Origin: JAFGJQ01 sp964495075
GTDB lineage: Bacteria; Planctomycetota; Phycisphaerae; UBA1845
Direction of reading: 5' to 3'
DNA length: 64,000 nucleotides
NCBI GenBank assembly: GCA_964495075.1
Contig: CAZBUJ010000003.1
Location: 102,722 to 166,721 of the forward strand
Made by a program: the position numbers and the translations under genes
Shown here: piece after piece, positions 27,729 through 36,880 of the stretch
Layout: each line of letters starts with the position of its first letter
How positions within the stretch are numbered: the stretch's first letter is position 1
Notes under the pieces: generated by a model
Seen by the model: only the letters and a program-made list of their open reading frames with translations
What the model was told of the DNA's origin: nothing
Databases searched by the model: none

Positions 27729-29159
27729 CTATACCGAGAGATCCGCCGATCGGCCCAGCGCTTTGCGGTAGCGCCGCCGGATCGGCGTGACGTATTCGCG
27801 AACGAAGCGGTCCACCTGGACCGGGGCGAGCCCGACAAACCGTTTCGCGTCCACGGCGTCCTTCAGGTTCACGCCGGCGAAGGCGGGATCCGCTTCGATT
27901 CGCGGCAGAAGGTCGTTTTCGAGCCCCTCCGCCTTGACCCGCTCGCCCGCCGCCTGGGCGTGCCGTCGAAGGCGTTCGTGCAGTTCCTGGCGATCGCCGC
28001 CGGCGGCCACCGCGGCCATAAGGATGTTCTCCGTGGCCATGAACGGCAGTTCGGCCCGGACGCGTGCCTCGATGACTTTCGGGTAAACGACGAACCCGCG
28101 CGTGACGTTCGCCACGAGACGGAGCATCCCGTCCGTGGCCAGGAACGCCTCCGGCACGGTCAGCCGTTTGTTCGCCGAATCATCGAGCGACCGTTCGAAC
28201 CACTGCTCCGCCGCCGTCTGCAGCGGTGACGCGGCGAGGGAGATCACGAATCGCGCCAGGGCGGTGGCGCGCTCGCACCGCATCGGGTTCCGCTTGTACG
28301 GCATCGCCGACGAGCCGACCTGCCGGGCCTCGAACGGTTCCTCGATCTCCTTCAGACCCGCGAGCAGACGAACGTCGTTCGCGAGTTTGTGGACGCTGGT
28401 CGCGATCCCGGCCAGCGCGTTGATGACTTGGGCGTCCACCTTCCGCGAATAGGTTTGGCCGGTAATGGGTTCGCATCGGGCAAACCCGAAGCGACGTGCC
28501 ACGTCCTGCTCCAGCCGCTCGGCCTTGGCCGGGTCGCCGTTGAACAACGCCAGAAAGCTCGCCTGGGTCCCGGTCGTCCCCTTGACGCCGCGGAACCGCA
28601 GCCGGTCGATCCGCGTTTCCACCTCCTCGAGGTCGCGCACGAAGTCGTAGCACCACAGGGCGGCACGCTTGCCCACCGTGGTGAGCTGGGCCGGCTGAAA
28701 ATGGGTGAGCCCGAGGGTGGGCAGATTCCGGTAGCGCTTCGCGAAGTTCGCCAGGGCATCGATCACGTTGACCAGCCAGTCGCGGAGCAAGCCCAACCCA
28801 TCGCGCATGATGATCAGATCGGCGTTGTCGACGATGTAAGCGCTGGTGGCCCCGGTGTGCAGCACGCCACGGGCCGCCTCCGCCTCGTCACCGAACGCGT
28901 GCAGATGAGCCATGACGTCGTGGCGGAGGTCTTTCTCGTAACGGGCGACGGCGGCGAAGTCGATCTTGTCCACCGCCTTCTTCAACTGCGTGACCTGTTC
29001 TTCCGTCACCGGCAGGCCGAGCTTGCGCTGCGATTCGGCCAGCGCCACCCACAGCCGCCGCCAGACGGTCACGCGATGGCGCTGCCCGAACAGACGGGCC
29101 ATCTCCTCCGAGGCGTTGCGGGCCACCAGCGGCGACTCGTATCGTTCGTGCGTGCTCAT
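27729..29159 (-). CDS. purB: Adenylosuccinate lyase
   Basis: 476 residues from ATG 29159. Fumarase/aspartase superfamily; acts twice in purine synthesis (SAICAR and adenylosuccinate cleavage). Visible: ESPLVARNASEEM at the start, DVMAHLHAFG, GATSAYIVDNADL, LTHFQPAQ, and the signature loop SSAMPYKRNPMRCE carrying the catalytic Ser. The frame is open 61 codons upstream of this start, but that part lacks family features. Upstream of pyrE on the same strand. Confidence 0.95.
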   Translation of the reverse strand: MSTHERYESPLVARNASEEMARLFGQRHRVTVWRRLWVALAESQRKLGLPVTEEQVTQLKKAVDKIDFAAVARYEKDLRHDVMAHLHAFGDEAEAARGVLHTGATSAYIVDNADLIIMRDGLGLLRDWLVNVIDALANFAKRYRNLPTLGLTHFQPAQLTTVGKRAALWCYDFVRDLEEVETRIDRLRFRGVKGTTGTQASFLALFNGDPAKAERLEQDVARRFGFARCEPITGQTYSRKVDAQVINALAGIATSVHKLANDVRLLAGLKEIEEPFEARQVGSSAMPYKRNPMRCERATALARFVISLAASPLQTAAEQWFERSLDDSANKRLTVPEAFLATDGMLRLVANVTRGFVVYPKVIEARVRAELPFMATENILMAAVAAGGDRQELHERLRRHAQAAGERVKAEGLENDLLPRIEADPAFAGVNLKDAVDAKRFVGLAPVQVDRFVREYVTPIRRRYRKALGRSADLSV

Positions 29160-29462
29160 CCGATCGATCCGTGTTGGCGGGCCTTCCGCCCGTGGTCCGT
29201 CCCGGGCGGCGGAACCGCACCTCCCCGCCCCGGCCGTCGCGCCGTCGCAGCCTGCCCGGACACTCCCAGGAGCGGACCATTGTAGCGAGCCGGGACGGTT
29301 GTGGCAGGGGGCTGCCCCGGCTGTTTTCGCCGCTTTGACCACCTCGCCAACACCGTGTTACCATGACGGCACTCAGGTTGAGAGGGCCGGTTGGCCGATG
29401 GAAAACCAGGCCGGCCGGCGGATCGAGGCGGACTCGATAGGTCGAATGGAAGGACCAAGCTG

Positions 29463-31274
29463 ATGGTGCGATGCCTGTCAATCGGAGCGCTCGCCGCGGT
29501 GGCCTGCGGTCTCTCCGCGTGCACCCCGCAGACGGAAGGCGTGGATGCCCGCCCCGACGTGTGGGCGGGGAAGGACCAGTGCGTCGGCGCGGGTGACAGT
29601 GCCACGCTGACCGCGATTGCCCAGGGAACCGGTTCGCTGACCTACCGCTGGTCGACCCAGTCGCGGCCGCAAGGGGCCGCGGAAGTGGAGCTGTCCAACG
29701 AGACGTCGGCGACCACCACGACGAGCGAGCTGACCGTCCAGGGCACGTACTCCTTCCGCGTGATTGTCACGGACGCCCAACAGCTCGCCCGCAGCTCCTA
29801 CGTGGCCGTCACCGTCGGGCCGGCCGGCGCGTCCGGCGATTTCTGCGTGTCGGCCACCGGACCCGGAACGCTCAACCTGGGCGGGTCCGCGACGTACGCC
29901 GCCACGCCCGACTACACCGGCACGTTTGCCTACCTCTGGGAGGCGTTTACAGCCGGCGACGATCCGCAGGACGAGGAACCGACCGACGACGTCACATTCG
30001 ACGATCCGAGCCTGGCCGAAACTACCGCCACGGCGGCGGCCCCGGGTTCGTTCGTGCTGCGAGTGAGGGTCACCGACGAGGACACCGGCGACGTCGGTTC
30101 CGGGGCCGTCCGGGTGGTGGTGCCCCACACGGACGAACTGACAGTTTCCATCACCGGCCCCACGACGGCCGCGACCGATCAGACCATTGAACTGACCGCT
30201 GTCCCGGAAAATGCGACGGCAGCGCTCACTTACGCGTGGGAGATCCTCTCCGGCACCGCCGACCTGGAGAATGATGACCAGGCCACGGTCCAGGTCACGC
30301 CGACCGTCGCCGGCGCCGTCCAGATCCAGGTCAGCGTAACCGAGGACGGAACGGAACGGACGGCATCGGCCACTCATTCGGTGACCGTGGAGGACCCCGA
30401 TCAGGTTGCCGTCGAAGCGTCCGCGGCCGGCCCCCTTCTCCGCCTGGGTGACGAGATGGCCATCACGGCGTCCGTGCCCGGCGAGTTCGACAGCGTGGTC
30501 TATTCCTGGGCGGTCGACAGGGGTCCCGGCGAGATAGCCGACACGACCAGCCCGGCCACCACGCTCACCGCGACCGCCGGAGACACCATCGAGTTTCATG
30601 TCGACGTGATGGCCCAGCGAGGCGAGCAGACCCTTTGGGGCACGTCGGACTTCCTGTACGTGGTTTCGTACGAAGCCGACCCGGACGAACAGCCCATCGT
30701 GGTCATCGACGTCGAGGATTTCGGCGAGATTCACCTGGCCATGGAGGTGGAGGCGGCTCCCAAGACGGTGGCCAACTTCCTGCGCTACGTCGACGAAGAC
30801 TTCTACGACGGCGTGGTGTTCCACCGCGTGGTCGCGGTGCCGGATGACTTCGTGGTGCAGGGTGGAGCCTTTGAGCCGGACGGCGACATCCTCGCGGAGA
30901 AAGAAGGGGCGCGCGACCCCGTGGAGAGCGAAGCACCCAACGGGCTGAGCAATATTCGAACCACGGTGGCCATGGCCCTGCGCGGCCAGGACGCCAACTC
31001 CGGCGACACGCAGTTCTTCATCAACCTTTCGGACGACAACGACTTCTTGGATGAAGGGCCGCCGCCGTTCACCGTCTTCGCGCGGGTCGCGGAGGGGATG
31101 GACGTGGTCGACCAGATCGCCGACGTGGAGGTGGGCAGTCGGCTCGTCCGAATGGAGGACGGCTCCGAGCGGGAGATGGACGACGTCCCGTTGGAGGATG
31201 TGATCATGCGCGAGGTGTACCGCCTGCGGCCGGGCGACGGCGGGTCCCCGTTGACCGGAAGCGCCGGATCCTAG
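29463..31274 (+). CDS. Lipoprotein with Ig/PKD-like repeats and C-terminal cyclophilin
   Basis: 603 residues from ATG 29463. Lipobox GLSAC, Cys about residue 19. Residues 40-400 contain roughly four Ig/PKD-like beta-sandwich repeats, each with a LTYRWS/FAYLWE/LTYAWEI/VVYSWAV strand. Residues about 415-580 are a cyclophilin-type peptidyl-prolyl isomerase: VFHRVVAVPDDFVVQGG, the Gln/Phe region NSGDTQFFINLSDDNDFLD and PFTVFARVAEGMDVVDQI. Probably a cell-surface folding catalyst. The Ig part may act as spacer. Confidence 0.9.
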   Translation: MVRCLSIGALAAVACGLSACTPQTEGVDARPDVWAGKDQCVGAGDSATLTAIAQGTGSLTYRWSTQSRPQGAAEVELSNETSATTTTSELTVQGTYSFRVIVTDAQQLARSSYVAVTVGPAGASGDFCVSATGPGTLNLGGSATYAATPDYTGTFAYLWEAFTAGDDPQDEEPTDDVTFDDPSLAETTATAAAPGSFVLRVRVTDEDTGDVGSGAVRVVVPHTDELTVSITGPTTAATDQTIELTAVPENATAALTYAWEILSGTADLENDDQATVQVTPTVAGAVQIQVSVTEDGTERTASATHSVTVEDPDQVAVEASAAGPLLRLGDEMAITASVPGEFDSVVYSWAVDRGPGEIADTTSPATTLTATAGDTIEFHVDVMAQRGEQTLWGTSDFLYVVSYEADPDEQPIVVIDVEDFGEIHLAMEVEAAPKTVANFLRYVDEDFYDGVVFHRVVAVPDDFVVQGGAFEPDGDILAEKEGARDPVESEAPNGLSNIRTTVAMALRGQDANSGDTQFFINLSDDNDFLDEGPPPFTVFARVAEGMDVVDQIADVEVGSRLVRMEDGSEREMDDVPLEDVIMREVYRLRPGDGGSPLTGSAGS

Positions 31275-31321
31275 GTCGCCCCATCCCGGGTGGTGCGGCA
31301 CCCCGGTTCCGGCCACGCCAC

Positions 31322-31350
31322 TTGCGTCCGCGGGGGGCTCCTTCTAAGAT
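31322..31350 (+). promoter_or_regulatory. prfB promoter
   Basis: TTGCGT (31322-31327), 17-bp spacer, TAAGAT (31345-31350). Predicted start about 31357 leaves a very short leader before AGGAG (31362-31366) and the ATG at 31374. Confidence 0.5.
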
Positions 31351-31373
31351 TCCCGCCGTCCAGGAGCACAAGC

Positions 31374-32496
31374 ATGTACGAAGACCCAAAATCAGCTGCA
31401 GACGCCCTGTCGGCCCGGATCATCACGATCCGGGACTCTCTTTGACTTGCCGACCAAGAAGACCGAACTCGCCCGCCTCGAGGCGACGATGGCCCGGGCG
31501 GGCTTCTGGGACGACCCTGAATCAGCCCAGAAGACGGTAGCTCGACTGCGCAGTCTCAAGGCCATCGTCGAGCCGGTCGAGGCCCTGTGCCAGCGCAGCG
31601 ACGACGCCCAGGCGGCGTTGGAACTGCTGGCCGAAGAGGAAGACGACGCGACCCGGCGCGAACTCGACCAGATGCTCGCCGACCTGACCGACGGCGTGGA
31701 ACGGGTCGAGCTGCTCTCGCTGCTTTCGGGCCCGAACGACGCCCGGGACTGCTACTTCTCCATTCAGGCCGGCACGGGCGGGGCCGATGCGCAGGACTGG
31801 GCGGAGATGATGATGCGGATGTACCTCCGCTACTTCGAGCAGGGCGGGTTCACGGCCGAGCAATTGGCGTTGAAAGACGGTGAGGAGGCCGGCATCCAGT
31901 CGGTGGACTTCGTGGTGCGCGGCCCCTACGCGTATGGGCTGCTGTCGTGCGAAATGGGCGTCCACCGGATGGAGCGGATCAGCCCGTTCAACGCGCAGGG
32001 GAAACGTCAGACCAGTTTCGCCGCGGTGAACGTCGAGCCCGAGATCGACGAAATCCAGATCGACATCGACTGGGATAAGGACGTTCGCGAGGACACCTAC
32101 CGGGCCAGCGGAAAGGGCGGCCAGCACGTCAACAAGACGTCGTCGGCCGTTCGGTTGACCCACGCGCCGACGGGCGTGGTCGTCCAATGCCAGAACGAGC
32201 GATCGCAGCACAAGAACCGCGCCATGGCCCGGAAAATGCTCGCCTCGCGGCTGCACCAGATGGAGGCGGCGAAACGGGACGCGGAACTGGCCAAGGCGTA
32301 CAGTGAGAAGGGTCAGATCGGGTGGGGGTATCGGATCCGGACCTACACGTTGCAGCCGTATCAGCAGGTCAAGGACGAGCGGACGGGGCATAAGACGGCT
32401 GACGTGCAGGGCGTCCTGGACGGGGACTTGGCGGCGTTCATCGACGCGGAACTTCGTCGCCGCCTGAGCGCGCGTCATCGCGCGCAGCGGAGGTGA
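31374..32496 (+). CDS. prfB: Peptide chain release factor 2, programmed +1 frameshift
   Basis: 373 residues made from two frames. ATG 31374 opens 23 codons ending in CTT followed by in-frame TGA at 31443-31445 and C, the classic CTT-TGA-C slippery site of prfB; a +1 shift continues with GAC at 31444 to the stop at 32496. RF2 recognises UGA/UAA, so low RF2 favours the shift (autoregulation, well established in E. coli). Protein motifs: SPF tripeptide in ERISPFNAQ and the peptidyl-hydrolysis GGQ in GKGGQHVNKTSSAVR. The upstream stimulator is only a CGGGA-like sequence instead of AGGGGG. Confidence 0.96.
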
Positions 32497-32769
32497 TCGC
32501 GCCTCGTCGATTTGACCTGGCGGTGGCGGCGGCGCCCGAGTTCGTCCTGCCCACACGGCGGCCACGTCTATCCGTTCGTGCGTGAGCAACGCCCCCCGCT
32601 TGCCGCCCGCAGACGCAGTTTCGCGGTGGCAATAACGGGAGCGTTGTCGTACAATGGAGGGCGTGACGGCCGTTCGGCTCTCACGACCTGCACGCAGCTC
32701 GGAGCGGGACGCACGACAACTCACACGACCGGTCCAGCGAACGCATTGGCGAAAGGAAACAGGAGTCGC

Positions 32770-33201
32770 ATGTCCATCAAAGCCGAAAGACTCGAGCAGA
32801 TTTCCGTGTTCCTGGAGAACCGGGCGGGGGTCATCGCGGAGGTATGTAATGCCCTGACCGACCAGGACATCAACATCCAGTCGTTGACCGTCGTGGACAG
32901 CTTCGACATTTCCACAATGCGCATGGTCGTTGACCATCCGGAGCAAGCCAAGGACGCGCTGCGGACGGCCGGTGCGGCCTACGTCGCGGTTCCCGTCCTG
33001 TGCATCAGCATTCCCAACATCCCCGGCGCGCTCGGCGCCTTCGGGGAGAGGATCGCCAACCTCGGCGTGAACGTGGAGTACATGTACGCGTCATCGTTCC
33101 CCGGGGCCGATTCGGTGTGCGTGGTGATCCGCGTGCGCGACGAAGACATCCAGAAAGTGCTGGAAATCGACTTCGAGTTCGTGTGCGACGTCGCGCGGTA
33201 G
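32770..33201 (+). CDS. Tandem ACT-domain protein
   Basis: 143 residues from ATG 32770 (AGGAGT upstream). Two ACT domains of about 65 residues: first QISVFLENRAGVIAEVCNAL, second LCISIPNIPGALGAFGERI, each with the Gly of the ligand-binding turn. Stand-alone double-ACT proteins of this kind are thought to sense an amino acid (related to acetolactate-synthase regulatory subunits); the ligand is not evident. No enzyme gene is adjacent on the strand apart from prfB. Confidence 0.85.
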   Translation: MSIKAERLEQISVFLENRAGVIAEVCNALTDQDINIQSLTVVDSFDISTMRMVVDHPEQAKDALRTAGAAYVAVPVLCISIPNIPGALGAFGERIANLGVNVEYMYASSFPGADSVCVVIRVRDEDIQKVLEIDFEFVCDVAR

Positions 33202-33427
33202 TCGGGTCTCCCGCGTCGCCGGGCGCGAAGGGCCGCCGGGTGGGATGGGGCGCCGGGTTGGATTCTCCGACGGACTGCATTGCTCCCGGGGGCCGCGTGC
33301 CAGGAATTACTGGAAGCCGGCGAGGCCGGTTGGCGCGTGGCGCGTCGTGTCAGCGCGCAACGTCGATCGCCCCCGTCCGCCGTAGCGACCCGCGGCTTCA
33401 CCCGCCGACCCGTCCGGACCGGCCTGG

Positions 33428-33781
33428 TTACGGCTTCAGCAGTTTCAACAGGTTGCGAGCCACCGAGTACTTTCGCCCGTCGAGCGTGATCTCGATCCCG
33501 GCCGACTCAAGGTGATTGAGATAGCGAAACAACGTACGTCGCGAACAACGAAGCTGTTTGCCCATCTGCTCGATGGTCGCCCCTTTCTGCATGAGCTGTA
33601 TCATTCTGATCTGCCGCCCGTAGATCGATCGCTCACTCTCCAAGGCCTTGACAAGACGCTGGGCGGCGCTGTGGGCCTTGGCGTCGCTCCTGAACAGGTT
33701 GCCCTTCAACGCGTGTCGCAGCGCCGCATGCACGGCAAACGTCTCGGTGAAATCCGATTTGTTCCGCAGATTTGCAGCCAT
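33428..33781 (-). CDS. Small helix-turn-helix protein
   Basis: 117 residues. C-terminal part carries a HTH_11/DeoR-like winged helix: RQIRMIQLMQKGATIEQMGKQ then RCSRRTLFRYLNHLESAGIEI, ending with a wing strand LDGRKYSVA. The N-terminal 55 residues are helical and basic. Probably a DNA-binding regulator; targets unknown. GAGGAGCGATC lies upstream of the ATG at 33781. Confidence 0.7.
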   Translation of the reverse strand: MAANLRNKSDFTETFAVHAALRHALKGNLFRSDAKAHSAAQRLVKALESERSIYGRQIRMIQLMQKGATIEQMGKQLRCSRRTLFRYLNHLESAGIEITLDGRKYSVARNLLKLLKP

Positions 33782-34155
33782 GATCGCTCCTCGTTATCTC
33801 CATGGTGTCCCGGCCGCCCGCACGACTTCCCCCCGCGGCCAGATTGACTGGATCACACGGCCCACGTGCGACCCGGTAGGACGATGCAACCGGGTAGGAT
33901 AGTCCGCAAGCGTGCCGTAGCCTACCCGCATTCCCCACGAATGACAAGCCCTGACACAGAAGTAATGACACTGTATGACAAAAACTTGGCATCCCCCGCG
34001 CCGGGGCGCGGTCAGTACGCTGACACCGGTCGCCCGCGTTCGGTGCGGGTGGCAAAGCTTTCCATTCACGCTGTATCGGGGCCGCCGCGCTGACGATGGC
34101 GCACGGCGAGCGTTACGGCGCGTGCATGGCCGCGTGTCAAGCCGGGTATTCCGCG
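33782..34155. other. intergenic region with TGACA direct repeats
   Basis: Non-coding stretch between the HTH gene start and the nikR end. Four TGACA pentamers lie on the plus strand at 33942, 33952, 33966 and 33976 (spacings 10, 14, 10), in an AT-richer patch that could be a regulator-binding promoter area for the minus-strand HTH gene. Confidence 0.4.
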
Positions 34156-34575
34156 TCACGCCAGTCTCGCACCGGTGGTTGTGGTAACCAGGCGACCGTG
34201 CTTGACGCCGCGCGTGCTGATGAGTCGATCCGCCAGCCCCTGCAGTTGCTTGGGCCGCCCTTTCATCACGATCACCTCCAGGCAATCACGGTGGGTCAGG
34301 TGCACGTGCAACGTCGACACGATGGCATCCGCGAACTCGTGCTGGAGGCGGGTCAAGCGGGCGGTCAGGTCATGGGTGTGATGATCGTATACGAGACAGA
34401 GGGCCCCCGCGGCGGGGGCGGTGTCGTCTTCCCACTCGGATTGCACCAGCGCGTCGCGGGCGAGGTCCCGGATCGCTTCGGATCGGTTGGCGTACCCTTT
34501 CCGATGAATCAGCGTGTCGAAGGCGGCCAGCAACTCCGCATCCATCGACACCCCGAATCGAACGAGTTCGGGCAT
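34156..34575 (-). CDS. nikR: NikR-type nickel-responsive regulator
   Basis: 139 residues from ATG 34575 (GGAGG upstream). N-terminal ribbon-helix-helix (ELVRFGVSMDAELLAAFDTL with NRSEAIRDLARDAL), C-terminal ACT-like domain. All four nickel ligands of NikR are conserved in spacing: H79, H90, H92 and C98 (LQHEFAD, TLHVHLTHRDC). It would repress nickel-uptake genes when nickel is bound. No nickel transporter, hydrogenase or urease gene is in the window. Confidence 0.92.
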   Translation of the reverse strand: MPELVRFGVSMDAELLAAFDTLIHRKGYANRSEAIRDLARDALVQSEWEDDTAPAAGALCLVYDHHTHDLTARLTRLQHEFADAIVSTLHVHLTHRDCLEVIVMKGRPKQLQGLADRLISTRGVKHGRLVTTTTGARLA

Positions 34576-34720
34576 GTTCGCACCTCCGCCCGGTGACACG
34601 CCAAACCGACGCCGTAGCCGTCCAGGGTACCGGGCTAAGCCAACCGGCGTCAACATTGCATTGCGCGTACGCCGGAATCGGCCCGAGCCGCCTCCGGGAC
34701 GGACACGCGCGGTGTGGGGC

Positions 34721-34748
34721 TTGACTGGTCAGTCCCAGCCGCAATACT
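34721..34748 (+). promoter_or_regulatory. promoter with overlapping palindrome
   Basis: TTGACT (34721-34726), 16-bp spacer, AATACT (34743-34748), 95 bp before the lipoprotein ATG at 34843. The perfect inverted repeat GACTG-GT-CAGTC (34723-34734) overlaps the -35 box and may be an operator. Confidence 0.45.
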
Positions 34749-34842
34749 AGGAACGAGATGGAATGTCTGCTCCCCCGCCACGCGCCGTCGGGGCCGCCGG
34801 GGCCGGGCAGACGTACACGGCGACAACCACGAGGTAGATCGC

Positions 34843-35739
34843 ATGAAGCAGCAGGTCTTGCAGTCAACGTTGTTCGCAACGAGGGCGCGGCTCCGTTCGA
34901 TCGGCCTCGTCGTGGGGATTGTCTGGTTCACGCTCGCCGCGGGTTGTGACGCACTCAACCCGTCCTTCGTCAACGTCCTGCTGCCCTCCGACGTGGCCCA
35001 GGACGTCTCGTCGGTCGGGCAAACCGCATCGGGCTACGTCCCGATCCTGTTCACCAGCGCGGCCGTGTTCGACAGCGAACTGCTGGAGTGGATGGAAGAG
35101 CAGGGGCTCGACGTGTCCGACGCCGACCTGCGGCCCCGCATCCGGGCCCGGGTCTTCGTGCAGTTCCAGGACGGCAACTCGCGGACCCTCGAATTCCTGG
35201 ACGGCTCGCAACTCTCGCAGTTGACCACCACCACGATCGACGAAACGGGTGGAACGGAGGAAGTCGTGGCGACCCTCCCGCCCGACCTGGACCGCCCCGA
35301 GATCAATAACCAGGTGCTGGCCTGTGACGTCGACCTGGTGACGATCGATCTGGACCAGGCCGCGATCGAGGTGTACGTGCCGGTATTCTGGGGGATCTTC
35401 ACGGTTGAGACGACCGATTTGCTCATTCAGAAGCGGCTGCTGACCCTGCTCCAGCCGCAGTTCTGGCCCCTTGCCATCGACGTGGCGGACGCGTTCGGGG
35501 ACATTACGCTCGTCCGCAACTTCGATATCCGCGATGTGCCGGGGCCGGTCAGCCAAGTCACTTGTGGCTCCGTGATCGGCTTCGTACTCGACGGGACCCT
35601 GCGAGTCCCCTTCGAGCAAGGCCCGTTTGTGGAGGGCGGCGGCGTCCAGGGAACGCGATTCCCGGGGTTCCTTGACGATGACGTGTTAAGCCAGAACGCG
35701 TTCCCCGGTCGGTTTCGGATTCGTACGATCGTCCGTTGA
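34843..35739 (+). CDS. Lipoprotein with LNPSFVN motif (1)
   Basis: 298 residues from ATG 34843 (ACGAGGTAG upstream). Lipobox TLAAGC, then directly DALNPSFVNVLLP. The body is mostly beta/acidic with no domain I recognise; the C-terminal half mentions GSVIGFVLDGTLRVPF. The next gene encodes another lipoprotein with the same LNPSFVN motif after its lipidated Cys. The two plus a third small lipoprotein gene form a same-strand cluster (gaps 45 and 64 bp), so likely co-expressed envelope proteins of unknown function. Confidence 0.75.
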   Translation: MKQQVLQSTLFATRARLRSIGLVVGIVWFTLAAGCDALNPSFVNVLLPSDVAQDVSSVGQTASGYVPILFTSAAVFDSELLEWMEEQGLDVSDADLRPRIRARVFVQFQDGNSRTLEFLDGSQLSQLTTTTIDETGGTEEVVATLPPDLDRPEINNQVLACDVDLVTIDLDQAAIEVYVPVFWGIFTVETTDLLIQKRLLTLLQPQFWPLAIDVADAFGDITLVRNFDIRDVPGPVSQVTCGSVIGFVLDGTLRVPFEQGPFVEGGGVQGTRFPGFLDDDVLSQNAFPGRFRIRTIVR

Positions 35740-35784
35740 CAGATTGACGGCAAACGGGCAGCACACCTCGAGGAGGTCTGCAGG

Positions 35785-36465
35785 ATGCAGAAGATCGGCA
35801 AAACGCTCGTGCTCGGCACGATGGTCCTTGCTCCGACCATCGTCGTCGGCTGCGGGAGCAACGTAAGTTTCCTCAACCCGTCGTTCGTCAATACCGTGCA
35901 GGGCGGCGTGGTGCCGTTGGCGCCCTTGCCCGAGTCGCAGTTCATCCTCGTCCAGTGCGTGAACCGCACCCAGAACCCGATCCAGTTCATCCTGACGATC
36001 GAACGGGAAGAAACCGTGTCCGGTGACACCGTGGACGGAACGGACGGAGAAGTCGCGCCCCCGCAACTCGTGGCGGAAACCCGGTTTCTGGACACCTTTC
36101 CCGAAGGGCAGAACTCCACGATCGGGATCCTCTTCGAATGCCCCGTGGTCCGCGTGGGCCTGGGCGCCAACCTCAACTTTCCGGAAGACGACCCGGGCCT
36201 GTTCATCGGACAACCCGGCGATGTAGCCATCATCCAGGGCTTCGGTGTGCCCGGACGGGTGAACCCGCTCGACGCCCGGGCCGGCAACTTCGAGTGCGGT
36301 GATACCCTGATCTTTGAGGTGATTACCAGCACCGGCATCCCGGGCAACGTATCGGTCGGCACGTATGTCCTCCCGTGGGATACGCAGCCAACCGAGTACA
36401 GCGGACCGAATACGTTCGTCAACACGCGGCAGTTGCTCGATTCGGTCCAGGACCAGGAACAGTAA
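35785..36465 (+). CDS. Lipoprotein with LNPSFVN motif (2)
   Basis: 226 residues. Signal KIGKTLVLGTMVLAPTIVVGC with lipidated Cys, followed by GSNVSFLNPSFVNTVQGG. Starts after AGGAGG. The remaining sequence is beta-rich with three more Cys (VQCVN, FECP, FECGD) and no recognised domain. Shares its mature N-terminal motif with the preceding lipoprotein, but the rest is not obviously alike. Confidence 0.75.
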   Translation: MQKIGKTLVLGTMVLAPTIVVGCGSNVSFLNPSFVNTVQGGVVPLAPLPESQFILVQCVNRTQNPIQFILTIEREETVSGDTVDGTDGEVAPPQLVAETRFLDTFPEGQNSTIGILFECPVVRVGLGANLNFPEDDPGLFIGQPGDVAIIQGFGVPGRVNPLDARAGNFECGDTLIFEVITSTGIPGNVSVGTYVLPWDTQPTEYSGPNTFVNTRQLLDSVQDQEQ

Positions 36466-36529
36466 ACACCCGCGGGTCCGGCGCGGACCGCGGTGATCAC
36501 TAAGCCGTAGCGTGAAAACGAGGCCTCCC

Positions 36530-36742
36530 ATGAACACCAAACAACGGCGGGCCAAGGCGCTGACCCTGCTAGCGTCTGTGCTGGCCGGCGGCACCCTGTT
36601 CACGACCTGCGAATCGCGCGTGCGCGACGCATTCGTCGACGGATCCAAGTTGATGCTCTCCCAGATCCTCGGCGCGTTGACACCCGATCAGGATGACATT
36701 CTCCAGGCCCTCTCGGACTCCTCGCAGAGCAATATCCGATAG
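36530..36742 (+). CDS. Small lipoprotein-like protein
   Basis: 70 residues from ATG 36530. Hydrophobic segment ALTLLASVLAGGTLFTTC ends in a Cys that may be a lipobox, though TFTTC-type -1 Thr is atypical. Short helical tail (DAFVDGSKLMLSQILGALTPD). Follows two lipoprotein genes on the same strand. Function unknown. Confidence 0.6.
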   Translation: MNTKQRRAKALTLLASVLAGGTLFTTCESRVRDAFVDGSKLMLSQILGALTPDQDDILQALSDSSQSNIR

Positions 36743-36880
36743 CGCACCGCCACGGGAACCCGCGAGGTGCGAGCCGGCCGGTGTCGCCGGCCCGTTCGCG
36801 CAAGGCCCGAGCCACCCGGTCGCGCACGGCGGTTGGCGTCGTACGAAACCGTACCGCAAGGCTCATCCGGATCGGAGCCC

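Noticed and set aside
33961..33990. NikR operator GTATGA near 33973
   Set aside because: No TCATAC partner at the required 16-bp spacing.
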